This document shows positions 49,712 through 59,661 of a stretch of 64,000 bases of DNA, in pieces (position 1 is the stretch's first letter; each line of letters begins with the position of its first letter). The DNA comes from Amycolatopsis jejuensis. Lineage in GTDB: Bacteria > Actinomycetota > Actinomycetes > Mycobacteriales > Pseudonocardiaceae. Under the pieces are notes generated by a model that worked only from the letters and a program-made list of their open reading frames with translations, was not told the DNA's origin and did not search any database. The stretch spans positions 1 to 64,000 of the forward strand of contig NZ_JNYZ01000001.1 of NCBI RefSeq assembly GCF_000717335.1. Reading direction: 5' to 3'. The position numbers and the translations under genes are program-made.

Positions 49712-51523
49712 TTACAGGTACTGACCGGTGTTGGTGGCGGTGTCGATGGCCCGCCCCGACTCCTGGTTCTTGCCGGTGACGAGCGTGCGGATGTAGACGA
49801 TCCGCTCGCCCTTCTTGCCGGAGATCCGGGCCCAGTCGTCCGGGTTGGTGGTGTTGGGCAGGTCCTCGTTCTCCGCGAACTCGTCGACGATCGCGTCGAG
49901 CAGGTGCTGCACGCGCAGGCCGGGCTGGCCGGTCTCGAGCACCGACTTGATCGCCGATTTCTTGGCCCGGTCCACGATGTTCTGGATCATCGCGCCCGAG
50001 TTGAAATCGCGGAAGTACAGGACTTCCTTGTCCCCGTTGGCGTAGGTGACCTCCAGGAACCGGTTTTCGTCGCTCTCCTCGTACATCCGCTCGACGGTGT
50101 GCTGGATCATCGCGTCGAACGTGGCCTTCTGGTCCCCGCCGAACTCCGCCAGGTCGTCGGCGTGGATCGGCAGGCCCTCGGCGAGGTACTTCGAGAAGAT
50201 GTCCTTCGCGCCTTCGGCGTCCGGACGCTCGATCTTGATCTTCACGTCGAGCCGGCCCGGCCGCAGGATCGCCGGGTCGATCATGTCCTCGCGGTTGGAG
50301 GCGCCGATGACGATGACGTTCTCCAGCCCCTCCACGCCGTCGATCTCCGACAGCAGCTGCGGCACGATCGTGGTCTCCACGTCCGACGACACGCCCGACC
50401 CGCGGGTGCGGAAAATCGAGTCCATCTCGTCGAAGAACACGATCACCGGGGTGCCCTCGGACGCCTTCTCGCGGGCCCGCTGGAAGATCAGCCGGATCGA
50501 CCGCTCGGTCTCGCCGACGAACTTGTTGAGCAGCTCCGGGCCCTTGATGTTGAGGAAGTACGACTTCCCGTCGTCCCCGCCGTTACCGTCGCCCCTGGCC
50601 TGCGCGACCTTCTTGGCCAGCGAGTTGGCCACCGCTTTCGCGATGAGCGTCTTCCCGCAACCGGGAGGACCGTAGAGCAGCACGCCCTTCGGCGGGCGCA
50701 GCTGGTATTCCTGGTACAGGTCCGCGTGCAGGAACGGCAGCTCCACGGCGTCGCGGATCTGCTCGATCTGCCGGGACAGGCCGCCGATGTCCTCGTAGCG
50801 GACGTCCGGCACCTCCTCCAGCACGAGGTCCTCGACCTCCGCCTTCGGCACCCGCTCGTAGGCGTAGCCCGCCTTGGAGTCGACCAGCAGCGAATCGCCC
50901 GGTTTGAGCGGCTGGTCGGCGAGCGGATCGGAGAGCAGGACCACCCGCTCCTCGTCCGCGTGCCCGACCACCAGCGCGCGAAGGCTGCCGCCCTCGACGT
51001 CCGGGGCGAGCACCTCGCGCAGCGCGCACACCTCGCCGGTGCGCTCGAAGTCACCGCCCTCGACGACGGTGAGCGCCTCGTTGAGCCGCAGCGCCTGACC
51101 ACGGCGCAGCGACGAGATCTCCACCGCGGGCGACACCGAGACCCGCATCTTGCGGCCCGCGGTGTACACGTCCACCGTGTTGTCCTCGTACGCGGTGACG
51201 AACACCCCGTACCCGCTCGGCGGCTGGGCCAGCCGGTCGACCTCTTCCCGGAGGGCGAGCAGCTGCCCCCGCGCCTCGCGCAGGGTTTCGACCAGTTTCG
51301 TGTTTCGCTCGGTGAGCTGACTCACCCGTTCCGACGCCTCGGCGAGACGTTGTTCGAGAACACGGTTCTGCCGCGGCGAATCGGTGAGGCGACGGCGCAG
51401 CAGCGCCACTTCCTCCTCGAGAAAACGGATCTGCCGGGCTTGTTCTTCCGCCGTCTGCCCAGCTCCGCTGGTTTCTGAAGGGTCGGCCTCCTCGCGCCGA
51501 CCTCCGGGAAGGTCATGATGCAT
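49712..51523 (-). CDS. mpa: Proteasome-associated ATPase Mpa/ARC
   Basis: The product has 603 residues from ATG 51523, preceded by GAGGAGG. Residues ~25-100 form the Pup-binding coiled coil, followed by two OB folds (~100-230). The AAA+ domain has Walker A GPPGCGKT (285-292), Walker B VIVFFDE (360-366) and the arginine-finger segment [12 protein letters not shown]. The C terminus ends GQYL, the motif that docks into the 20S alpha ring. The hexamer unfolds pupylated proteins and feeds them to PrcA/PrcB. It is separated from dop by about 3.5 kb of accessory genes. Confidence 0.97.
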   Translation of the reverse strand: MHHDLPGGRREEADPSETSGAGQTAEEQARQIRFLEEEVALLRRRLTDSPRQNRVLEQRLAEASERVSQLTERNTKLVETLREARGQLLALREEVDRLAQPPSGYGVFVTAYEDNTVDVYTAGRKMRVSVSPAVEISSLRRGQALRLNEALTVVEGGDFERTGEVCALREVLAPDVEGGSLRALVVGHADEERVVLLSDPLADQPLKPGDSLLVDSKAGYAYERVPKAEVEDLVLEEVPDVRYEDIGGLSRQIEQIRDAVELPFLHADLYQEYQLRPPKGVLLYGPPGCGKTLIAKAVANSLAKKVAQARGDGNGGDDGKSYFLNIKGPELLNKFVGETERSIRLIFQRAREKASEGTPVIVFFDEMDSIFRTRGSGVSSDVETTIVPQLLSEIDGVEGLENVIVIGASNREDMIDPAILRPGRLDVKIKIERPDAEGAKDIFSKYLAEGLPIHADDLAEFGGDQKATFDAMIQHTVERMYEESDENRFLEVTYANGDKEVLYFRDFNSGAMIQNIVDRAKKSAIKSVLETGQPGLRVQHLLDAIVDEFAENEDLPNTTNPDDWARISGKKGERIVYIRTLVTGKNQESGRAIDTATNTGQYL

Positions 51524-51964
51524 CGGGCACCTCCTCGGAGTGCTTTTCATTCCACGGTACCGGCGATCACCGACAAGAAAAGGCCTTTCCGCATCACAAG
51601 ATCGGCGCGTCGCGCATTTCGTGCCCGCTCAGCACGCCGGGGACCGCAGCGCAAGCGTCCGATTCGGTGCCCCGGACCGGATTTCGCCCCTTCGCGGTTC
51701 CGCAGCGCGGAAACGGGCGTCTCCCGGTTACCCGGTTGCGCCGGCGGTTAACCGTGGTACGGCGGGGTTCGGGCAGGTCCGGGGCTTGCGTACCGCCGGT
51801 GCCGGTCTGCATCCTGCTGTTTCTGCCGTTCCGGAATCGGGCCAGGTCACCGAGGGCGCGAACCGGCCTGGCTGCGCGGATTCCGGCGCCGCTGGTTAGC
51901 ATCCCGGAGTGGCCCCGGCGACGCGGTGGCCAGGGACTCGCGTGCGCACAGCAGGGGGAACGAG
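51524..51964. other. Divergent control region between mpa and the Gln-rich protein
   Basis: This 441-base gap separates divergent genes. A TAGCAT -10-like element (51897-51902) lies 62 bases before the Gln-rich protein start. No family-level coding signal is seen in any frame, and no long inverted repeat was noticed. The mpa promoter was not located with confidence. Confidence 0.45.
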
Positions 51965-53209
51965 ATGACTTATCCGCCGCAGCAGCCCGGCGGCTACGGA
52001 CAGCAGCCGGACCCACACGGGCAGCAGCCCGGCGGAGCACCGCAGCAGGGCCAGCCGCCGCAAGGTGGCTGGGACCAGGCCGGACAGGCCCAGCAGGCCG
52101 GCTGGAACCAGGCTGGGCAGGGCGGGCAACCGCAAGGCGGGCAACCGCAGCAGGGCGGATGGGACCAAGCGGCGCAAGGCGGCTGGGGCCAGGCAGCACA
52201 GGGTGGGCAACCGCAAGGCGGTTGGGACCAGGCGGCACAAGGTGGCCAGCCGCAGGGCGGGTGGGACCAGGCGGCACAAGGCGGGCAACCTCAGCAGGGC
52301 GGCTGGAATCCGGCCGGGCAGGCGCCGCAAGGTCCGCCGTCCGGCGGATACCCGGCCGCACCCGGCGGTCCATCCCAGGGCGGCTATCCGCAATCCGGCG
52401 GCACCCAGCAGTTCGGCCAGTCCGCTGGCGCTCAACAGTTCGGCGAGCCCGGCGGAACCCAGCAGTTCGGCCAGTCCGGCCCGCAATTCGGCCAGCCGGA
52501 TGCGACCCAGCACTTCGGCCAGCCCGGTGAACAATTCGGTGCCACCCAGCAATTCGGCCAATCCGGCCCGCAATTCGGCCAGCCGGGTGACCAATTCGGC
52601 CAGCCAGGTCAGCCGGGTCAGCCAGGCCAACCGGGTCAGCCGCAGTACGGCGGTTTCGGCCAGGAGCCGCCGAAGAAGAAAAAGACCGGGCTGATCGTCG
52701 CGATCGCGGCCGCGGCAGTGGTCGTCGCGGGTGGGGCGACCGGGTTGATCATCTGGCTCACCAGCGGTGACGACAACGGTGGCACCACCGCCGCGCCACC
52801 GGCGCCGTCGAGTTCGGCGGGGCCGTCGAACAACCCGGGCATTCCGCGGTTCACCGAGCCGAGCCGCGGGTCGTCGTCCTCGCCGCGGGCGTCCACCGGT
52901 TCCGCGGGACCCGCGCCCGGGGGCAAATCGTCGGCGCAGGAACTGTTCCAGGCTGCGGCCACCGCTTACAGTACGGCCGACAACGACGGTCTCGTGTCCA
53001 TCGCGTGCCGCAGCGTGTATCACGGGGAGAAGGTCGACCTGCCGTCCGGCACCAATGTCACGCTCAGCGGCACCGCGCAGGAGACCGGCGACAAGGCCAC
53101 GCAGCGCTACCACGTCACGAGCGGCAGCAAACAGGCCGACGGGACCATGACGTCGATCCGCGAAGGCGGAGTCTGGTGCTTCCAGAAGGCGAAAGCCGAC
53201 AGCAAGTGA
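51965..53209 (+). CDS. Membrane protein with Gln/Gly-rich repeats and extracytoplasmic domain
   Basis: The product has 414 residues from ATG 51965. Residues 1-120 hold repeats of the GGWDQAAQGGQPQ kind, 135-230 repeats of QQFGQSG/QFGQPG, both low-complexity and cytoplasmic. A Lys-rich stop (PPKKKKTG) and a transmembrane helix (LIVAIAAAAVVVAGGATGLI) follow, then a Ser/Pro linker and an extracytoplasmic domain with two cysteines (IACRSVYHG, GVWCFQKA). The plan equals the DUF4333 protein at 26488-27186, but the domain looks DUF4878/SnoaL-like. Function unknown. Confidence 0.8.
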   Translation: MTYPPQQPGGYGQQPDPHGQQPGGAPQQGQPPQGGWDQAGQAQQAGWNQAGQGGQPQGGQPQQGGWDQAAQGGWGQAAQGGQPQGGWDQAAQGGQPQGGWDQAAQGGQPQQGGWNPAGQAPQGPPSGGYPAAPGGPSQGGYPQSGGTQQFGQSAGAQQFGEPGGTQQFGQSGPQFGQPDATQHFGQPGEQFGATQQFGQSGPQFGQPGDQFGQPGQPGQPGQPGQPQYGGFGQEPPKKKKTGLIVAIAAAAVVVAGGATGLIIWLTSGDDNGGTTAAPPAPSSSAGPSNNPGIPRFTEPSRGSSSSPRASTGSAGPAPGGKSSAQELFQAAATAYSTADNDGLVSIACRSVYHGEKVDLPSGTNVTLSGTAQETGDKATQRYHVTSGSKQADGTMTSIREGGVWCFQKAKADSK

Positions 53210-53219
53210 GACCACGGCG

Positions 53220-53663
53220 GTGAGCGGCCGGCTCACCGCCGTTCTCGTGCTGCTCGGGGCGCTCGTCGCGGGCGGGGTGATCGGGGTACTGCTGGTGGCC
53301 GTACCCGAGCCTGCTCCCCCGGCACCACCGCCGCCCGCACCCCGCTCTCCTTCGCCGTCCGCGGCACCGCAGGCGGACCAGGTCGCCACGACCACGCTCG
53401 CGCACGCTCTCGCCGATGCGATCGCCCGCGGCGATTCCGCCGAGTTCGGTACCCTCACTTGCCGCCCGCAAAGCGCCGCCGCGCTGGCCGAGCTCCAGCA
53501 GAAGTGGACCGCGGCCGGACCGCTGCGGGCATCCCCGGCGGGACCACCGATCGTCGCCGGAGACGACGCGACGGTGACCATCCGCGTCGAAGGCCGCGGC
53601 GGCCACAAGGACACGCCTTTCCCGCTGCACCGCGAAAACGGCCGTTGGTGTGTTCCCGGTTAG
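53220..53663 (+). CDS. Small membrane-anchored protein related to its upstream neighbour
   Basis: The product has 147 residues from GTG 53220, ten bases after the upstream stop. An N-terminal transmembrane helix (LTAVLVLLGALVAGGVIGVLL) and a Pro-rich linker precede an extracytoplasmic domain (LAHALADAIARGDSAEFGTLTC ... ENGRWCVPG, in part). The final WCxPG-type ending and paired cysteines echo the domain of the preceding gene (GVWCFQKA), so the two may be distant paralogues. Function unknown. Confidence 0.75.
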   Translation: MSGRLTAVLVLLGALVAGGVIGVLLVAVPEPAPPAPPPPAPRSPSPSAAPQADQVATTTLAHALADAIARGDSAEFGTLTCRPQSAAALAELQQKWTAAGPLRASPAGPPIVAGDDATVTIRVEGRGGHKDTPFPLHRENGRWCVPG

Positions 53664-53690
53664 GTCACCCGTCAGGAACGGGTAAGCCGG

Positions 53691-54563
<873 letters not shown>

Positions 54564-54599
54564 TCAGGCCGTCCCGCGCCCGCGGTGCCCGGGTGGCTC

Positions 54600-55760
54600 T
54601 CACGCCGTGCGGCGGCCGTGCATCAGCGCGGTACGCAGGTCTTCGCGGCGCAGCACCCCGGCCGGGCGGCCCTCGTCGTCGACCACGAGGAACTGCCAAG
54701 CCGGCGTCTCGCGGACGCGTTCGGCGATCTCCTCCCCCGGCTCCGACGCGAGCAGCACGGTCTCCGCGCGGATCGGCTCCGCGGCGAGTTCGGCCGGTGC
54801 TTGCGGGCTGGTGCTCGCCAGCTGCTGGGCGGCCTGTTCGTCGAGCAGCCCGGCCGCGACGCCGTCCGCCCGCACCAGTACGACCCCGCGCCCGGCGGAA
54901 GCGGCCAGCGCGTCGGACACCGGGCTCTCCGCGGGCAGCTGCAGCACCGGGCGGACGAGCTGGCTCAGCTCCAGCCCGGCAGGCCAGCCGCGGCGAGCCT
55001 CGGCGGCGAGCTCCGACCGGGCACCGAGGATCACGAACCACGCGGTGACCACGCAGACGCCCAGCCGCAGCCACCGGTCCGGGCTCCCCATCGCGAGCCC
55101 CACGAGCGCCCACACGATCAGCCCGGTCGCAACGAGTGCCCCTCCTGCGACTGCAGCCCGAGTTCCCTTGGCGCGCAAGCCGGTCAGCGCCCAGACCCCG
55201 GCCCGGACGAGCCGTCCACCGTCGAGCGGCAGCCCGGGAAGGAGGTTGAACAGGCCGACCGCGAAGTTCGCGACCGCGCACTCGGCGACCAGCAGCCAGA
55301 CGGCACCGTCCGGCGGCACGGCGAACAGCAGCAGCGCACAGAACCCGCCGAGCACCAGCGAAACCGCCGGCCCCGCCGCGGCGACGAGCCCTTCCTGCGC
55401 CGGCCGCCGCGGCGACCGGGCGACCTCGGACAGCCCGCCGAGCAGGAAGAGCCGCAACCGCCGCACCGGAATCCCGAGCCGCAGCGCGACGAGACAGTGC
55501 CCCAGCTCGTGCGCGAGCACCGACAGCCCGAGCAACACGGCGAAGGCCGCGGCGAGCAGCCACGAGGTCAGCGTGGAGACGTCGGGCAGCAACCGGCCGA
55601 CGAGCGGCGCGTAGAGCACCACGATGACCAGCGACCCGATCCACCACGACGGTGCGAGCAGCACGGGCACCCCACCGACCCGGAAGAGCAGCAGGCCACC
55701 GTCCCCGCCACCGGAAGCGCGCCGGGCGGGCCCGGCGCCGTGCTGACTGGTCGCGGCCAT
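54600..55760 (-). CDS. Site-2-type (M50) membrane metalloprotease with CBS-like domains
   Basis: The product has 386 residues. The metalloprotease core has HExxH zinc ligands (LAHELGHCLVA) in an early helix and the distal ligand in NLLPGLPLDGGRL. About six transmembrane segments surround them, including a SWWIGSLVIVVLYAPLVG start. From about residue 260 a cytoplasmic tail resembles paired CBS domains (ESPVSDALAASAGRGVVLV, TPAWQFLVVDDEGRPAGVL). Rip-like proteases cut membrane proteins such as anti-sigma factors; CBS modules often sense nucleotides. It follows the trmI region on the same strand upstream. Confidence 0.9.
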   Translation of the reverse strand: MAATSQHGAGPARRASGGGDGGLLLFRVGGVPVLLAPSWWIGSLVIVVLYAPLVGRLLPDVSTLTSWLLAAAFAVLLGLSVLAHELGHCLVALRLGIPVRRLRLFLLGGLSEVARSPRRPAQEGLVAAAGPAVSLVLGGFCALLLFAVPPDGAVWLLVAECAVANFAVGLFNLLPGLPLDGGRLVRAGVWALTGLRAKGTRAAVAGGALVATGLIVWALVGLAMGSPDRWLRLGVCVVTAWFVILGARSELAAEARRGWPAGLELSQLVRPVLQLPAESPVSDALAASAGRGVVLVRADGVAAGLLDEQAAQQLASTSPQAPAELAAEPIRAETVLLASEPGEEIAERVRETPAWQFLVVDDEGRPAGVLRREDLRTALMHGRRTA

Positions 55761-55895
55761 ACGGCTCAGCGTAGGGGGCCGGGTGTGGGAACCGGGTGAC
55801 CCGCCCTTCCCGGACGGGTGATGTCGCTCGCCCCACGAGCCCGGCGCGGGAGCGCGGCGGCGGTCGGTGCGGGCTCGGTTGCGGGGCCAGGGCGG

Positions 55896-56155
55896 GCGGA
55901 GTCGGCCACCTCAGCATGGCAGCTGCGGCCTGTCCGGGCCCGGGTGCCGAGCCGCGACGGGCGGAGTCGGCGACCGCAGCGCGGCAACTGCGGTCTTTCC
56001 GGCCCCGGCAGCCCAGCCCGGACAGGCGGAGTCGGCCACCCCAGCGCGGCAACTGCGGTCTGCCCGGGCCCGGCAGCCCAGCCCGGACAGGCGGAGTCGG
56101 CCACCCCAGCGCGGCAACTGCGGTCTGCCCGGGCCCGGCAGCCCAGCCCGGACGG
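55896..56155. repeat. 65-base tandem repeat, four units
   Basis: Units start at 55896, 55961, 56026 and 56091, each beginning GCGGAGTCGG, with an exact 65-base period. The third and fourth are nearly identical; the first two are diverged. A period not divisible by three means the array would change reading frame at each unit, so it is not a protein repeat. Its function is unknown. Confidence 0.88.
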
Positions 56156-56807
56156 GCGGAGGCGGCGGTGGCGGTGGCGGTGGCGGTGGCTTCAGCGGAG
56201 CCTGTCGCGGCAGCGGCGTCCGGCGCGGGCGTCCAGGGGCGGGTCGCGGCGATGGCATCCGACCGCCCGCTGGTGGTGGCGGCAGCGTCCGGCGGCGGGA
56301 GTCTGTGCGGCGTAGCCAGTGAGTTGGAGGGGCGATCTCGGCGCAGCCCCAGCAACAGCCCCACCAGGAGCGGCGGCAGCGTCGGCAGCGGTGCAGGTAG
56401 TGGCGGTCGCGCGTCCAGCATCCGCGGGCAGCATTGGCAGTAACAGCAGCAGTGACGGTGGCAGGGGTGGCGCAGTCTCGGTAGCACGGTGGCAGCAACG
56501 GTGGCGGCAGTTCGCGCGAGCTGAGCCACCCAGCGGCAGTTTGCGCGAGCCGGGCCGGGCGAACCCGGCGCCTCCCCACCAACCCCAACGGACCCGCCGA
56601 GCCGACCAGGCCCACCGAAACTCGCTCAGCGAGATTCCGCGTGCAGGTCCGGCTGCTGGCAATGACCGCAGGCATGCCCTCGACCACCACGGCCCGAGCC
56701 ATCCCGCAGCAAACCCGGCCGTCCAAACCCCGCCCCATCACCGCAGGTGGCAGGGGTCATGCCGGGTCCCTGCGCGTTGCGGGGCCGAAACTGTCGGTGC
56801 CCGGCGT

Positions 56808-56813
56808 TACGCT
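56808..56813 (+). promoter_or_regulatory. -10 element (TACGCT) for the RecB-like nuclease
   Basis: TACGCT is followed by six bases and ATG 56820, without a ribosome site, predicting a leaderless message. Confidence 0.55.
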
Positions 56814-56819
56814 CTGGCC

Positions 56820-57713
56820 ATGCCCGACACCGCCACAGTCACCACCCCTCCACCGGAGGCCGATGCGCCCGCCCGGAGGCGGCCTGCGTTGTCGCCCTCC
56901 CGGGCGAGCGACTTCAAGCAGTGCCCGCTGCTCTACCGGTTCCGTGCGGTCGACCGGCTGCCGGAAGTGCCCACCCGGGCACAGCTGCGCGGCACGCTCG
57001 TCCACGCGGTCCTCGAGCGGCTCTTCGCGCTGCCTGCCGCCGAGCGCGTCGCGCCGCGGGCCAAGGAGTTGCTTGCGCCCACGTGGACGGAGCTGTCCGG
57101 TGAGAGTCCGGAGTGGACGGAGCTGTTCGCGGACAGCGAACCCGGCGAGACAGACAAGTGGCTGCTGTCGGCGGAAAAGCTCCTCGACTCCTACTTCGAG
57201 CTCGAGGATCCGCGGCGGCTGGAACCCGAGGCGTGCGAGCTGCACGTGGAAATCGAGCTGGGGTCCGGGGTGCTGCTGCGCGGCTACATCGACCGGCTCG
57301 ACGTCGCGCCCACCGGGGAAATCCGGGTCGTCGACTACAAAACCGGCGCCGCGCCGCGGGAAATCGGCGAGGCGAAGGCGCTTTTCCAGATGAAGTTCTA
57401 CGCCGTCGTGCTGTGGCGGCTGCGCGGCGTCGTCCCGCGCCAGCTGAAGCTGATGTACCTCACCGACGGGCAATCACTCGCCTACACCCCCGACGAGGCC
57501 GAACTGGTCCGCTTCGAGCGCACCCTCGAAGCGATCTGGCAGGCTATCCTCAAGGCGGGCAAAACCGGCGATTTCCGTCCGAACAAAGGGAAACTGTGCG
57601 CCTGGTGCGACCACCAGGCACACTGCCCCGAGTTCGGCGGCACGCCACCGGAGTACCCGGGCTGGCCCGAACCCGACCCTGGCGAGGAATCGGCACTGGA
57701 CCGGGCCGACTGA
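56820..57713 (+). CDS. RecB-family PD-(D/E)xK nuclease with iron-sulphur cysteines
   Basis: The product has 297 residues from ATG 56820. It opens with SPSRASDFKQCPLLYRFR, the RecB/AddB-type entry motif with the first Cys. GTLVHAVLERLF and GYIDRLDVAPTGEIRVVDYKTG (in part) supply the nuclease core Asp and Lys. Three further cysteines lie in KLCAWCDHQAHCPEF, so a 4Fe-4S cluster like that of AddB or Cas4 is likely. It corresponds by position to Rv2119. It probably trims DNA ends in repair. Its TGATG overlap couples it to the thioesterase gene. Confidence 0.9.
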   Translation: MPDTATVTTPPPEADAPARRRPALSPSRASDFKQCPLLYRFRAVDRLPEVPTRAQLRGTLVHAVLERLFALPAAERVAPRAKELLAPTWTELSGESPEWTELFADSEPGETDKWLLSAEKLLDSYFELEDPRRLEPEACELHVEIELGSGVLLRGYIDRLDVAPTGEIRVVDYKTGAAPREIGEAKALFQMKFYAVVLWRLRGVVPRQLKLMYLTDGQSLAYTPDEAELVRFERTLEAIWQAILKAGKTGDFRPNKGKLCAWCDHQAHCPEFGGTPPEYPGWPEPDPGEESALDRAD

Positions 57714-58504
57714 TGGCCGGCGCCTTCTACCTCCCGCTCGGCGACGAGCGGTACGAGGCCACCGAGCACACCAACGGGCCGTGGAACCCGGGGTCGCAGC
57801 ACTTCGGGCCGCCGTCCGCGCTGCTGGTCCGTGGCCTCGAACGGCTCGAGGCCACCCACCCGGCGCAGCTCGCGCGGGTCACGGTCGAAATCCTCGGCCC
57901 GGCGCCGGTCGGCGAGCTGCAGCAGCGGTCGTGGATCGAACGGCCCGGCCGTACGGTCGAGCTGCTGCAGTCCGAGCTGTCCGCGGGCGGGCGGGTGATC
58001 GCGCGGGCGTCCGGCTGGCGGATCGCGACGTCCGACACGGCGGAGATCGCCACCGACGGCGGGCCGCTGCTGCCGTCGGCCGACGCGGGCAGCGAAGCGG
58101 CCTTCCCGGACGGCTGGCACGGCGGCTACCTCGAAGCGATCGAGTGGCGGGCAGTCCGCGGCGCCGTCACCACGCCCGGTCCGGCGGCGGTGTGGGCGCG
58201 GCAGCGGTACCCGCTCGTCGACGGTGAGGAGCCCACCGGCCTGCAGCGGCTGTTCACGATCGCCGACTCGGGCAACGGCGTGTCGAACTTCCTGCCCGTC
58301 GCCGAATGGTGGTTCATCAACTCGGAGCTCACCGTGCACCTGCGCCGGATCCCCGAGGGCGAGTGGATCGGCCTCGACGCGGTCACCCTGGTCGGGCCGC
58401 ACGGCGTCGGCACGGCCACCAGCACGTTGCACGATCGTTCCGGTCCGGTCGGTACCGGCGCGCAGGCGCTGCTGGTGCGGCCGCGACAGGCCGGGGGCGG
58501 ATGA
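57713..58504 (+). CDS. TesB-like acyl-CoA thioesterase
   Basis: The product has 263 residues; ATG 57713 overlaps the previous stop by one base. It is a double-hotdog protein: the first half has GPWNPGSQHFGPPSALLVRGLER (in part) and VEILGPAPVGEL, the second has SNFLPVAEWWFINSELTVHLRR (in part) and WIGLDAVTLVGPHGVGTATSTLHD (in part), the typical TesB-like ending. It should hydrolyse acyl-CoA thioesters. It is translationally coupled to the nuclease and may be coupled to the ParA-like gene that follows. Confidence 0.85.
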   Translation: MAGAFYLPLGDERYEATEHTNGPWNPGSQHFGPPSALLVRGLERLEATHPAQLARVTVEILGPAPVGELQQRSWIERPGRTVELLQSELSAGGRVIARASGWRIATSDTAEIATDGGPLLPSADAGSEAAFPDGWHGGYLEAIEWRAVRGAVTTPGPAAVWARQRYPLVDGEEPTGLQRLFTIADSGNGVSNFLPVAEWWFINSELTVHLRRIPEGEWIGLDAVTLVGPHGVGTATSTLHDRSGPVGTGAQALLVRPRQAGGG

Positions 58505-58566
58505 GCGCGCGGCGGCGCGTGAGTCCGATAGCCTTCGCGGAACGACCGACAAGGGAGCGCTCCGGC

Positions 58567-59502
58567 ATGCAGATCACCTCGGTGGTCAACCAGAAGGGCG
58601 GGGTGGGCAAGACCTCGCTGAGCGTGGGCGCGGCCGCGGCCCTGGCCGAACGCGGCAGGCGGGTGCTGCTCATCGACCTCGACCCGCAGGGCCACGCCAC
58701 CACCGAGATGCTCGGCCTCGCCGAGACCCCGGCCGACGCGCCCAGCCTGGCGAAAGCCCTCACCAAGCTGTGGAAGGGCCCGGTCGAGGAACTCGCCGTC
58801 GCGCATCCGCGGAGCAACCTGGGCCGCGGCGGCGCGCTCGACGTGGTCCCCACCTCGCCGGGGATGTTCGACCTCATCCGCAGGCTCGACCAGTTCCGCG
58901 TGCCCGGCTGGCAGCTCGCCCGGGTGATCCAGTTCGCGCACTACGACCACGTGGTGATCGACTGCCCGCCCGCGCTCGACGTGCTCACCAACAACGCGCT
59001 CGCCGCGTCGCACGGCATCCTCGTGCCGGTCCAGCCGGACAAGACGAGCATCCGCGCGCTGCGGCTGCTGGGCGACCAGGTGCGTTACGTGGAACAGACC
59101 ACCGGCCGCGCGCCGATCGCGTGGTACGGCATCGTCCCCGGCCTCTACCGCAGGCCGATCTCGCACTACGCGGCCGCGGCCCTGCAGGAGATGTACTCGT
59201 TCGGCGTCCCGATGCTGTCGCACGTCCCGCTCGGCGTGGTGATGAACGAGGCCGCCGCGCACGGCGTCCCGGTCACCACGTTCGCGCCGGAAACCATCCA
59301 GGCCGTGTCGTTCCGCGAAATCGCCGAAACCCTGGACAGCCACCTGGCACAAAACCCAGGCCCCGCCGAAATCCCAGCAGACGACGAATTCGTCTTCGAA
59401 GACTTCATTTCCGAAGTAGCAGTAGCCCGCAACACAAACGACAACGGCGCCCGCAAGAAGCTTTACGATTTAATGCCCAAACGACCGCATCGCCCACGGT
59501 AG
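58567..59502 (+). CDS. ParA/Soj-family ATPase
   Basis: The product has 311 residues from ATG 58567 (GGGAG upstream). ATG 58501 overlaps the previous stop and would add 22 residues. The deviant Walker A NQKGGVGKTSLS, LLIDLDPQGHAT and the Walker B region VVIDCPPALDVLTNNAL are complete. No ParB gene is adjacent and no parS was noticed, so this is probably an orphan ParA that positions some other cargo, not the chromosomal partition ATPase. The C-terminal tail (about 45 residues) is acidic and then basic. Confidence 0.9.
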   Translation: MQITSVVNQKGGVGKTSLSVGAAAALAERGRRVLLIDLDPQGHATTEMLGLAETPADAPSLAKALTKLWKGPVEELAVAHPRSNLGRGGALDVVPTSPGMFDLIRRLDQFRVPGWQLARVIQFAHYDHVVIDCPPALDVLTNNALAASHGILVPVQPDKTSIRALRLLGDQVRYVEQTTGRAPIAWYGIVPGLYRRPISHYAAAALQEMYSFGVPMLSHVPLGVVMNEAAAHGVPVTTFAPETIQAVSFREIAETLDSHLAQNPGPAEIPADDEFVFEDFISEVAVARNTNDNGARKKLYDLMPKRPHRPR

Positions 59503-59539
59503 TCGACCATCCACTGTAGACCCAACGGCACCCAGCCGC

Positions 59540-59654
59540 GGGATCGCGCCGAGGTTCGGACCGGACGGCGTGCACGGCCCCCGGCCGGGTGCGCCGTCCG
59601 GTCCGAACCTCGGCTAAAAGCGATCCCGCACGCCTCGGCGAAGCCGAGGCCAAA
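59540..59654 (-). repeat. Structured palindromic element, copy B
   Basis: Read on the minus strand it starts just after the hisG stop: hairpin GCCTCGGC-TTC-GCCGAGGC (59650-59632), GTGC, GGGATCGC (59627-59620), TTTTA, a 23-base arm (59614-59592), a 21-base loop, the perfect complement (59570-59548) and GCGATCCC (59547-59540). It shares order, linkers and unpaired bases with copy A (46251-46364), while both stems differ in sequence. It may also terminate hisG and the convergent ParA gene. Confidence 0.75.
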
Positions 59655-59661
59655 GACACAT

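Larger units (their letters stand above)
55761..56819. other. 1-kb non-coding, repeat-rich region
   Basis: No frame shows a recognisable protein across this gap. It contains a 65-base tandem array (55896-56155), a GGTGGC-type hexanucleotide run (about 56156-56192), further GGC/CAG-rich imperfect repeats to about 56480, and a direct repeat GCGGCAGTTYGCGCGAGC (near 56504 and 56531). It separates the M50 protease (divergent) from the RecB-like nuclease. Confidence 0.7.

Noticed and set aside
55761..56819. Several open frames with Gly/Arg/Pro-rich products in the repeat region
   Set aside because: They arise from the 65-base and GGTGGC repeats, change frame with each unit, and lack any domain or ribosome site.
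57113..57712. Extended N terminus for the thioesterase
   Set aside because: The extension is an out-of-frame copy of the RecB-like coding region; ATG 57713 with the TGATG overlap is the natural start.
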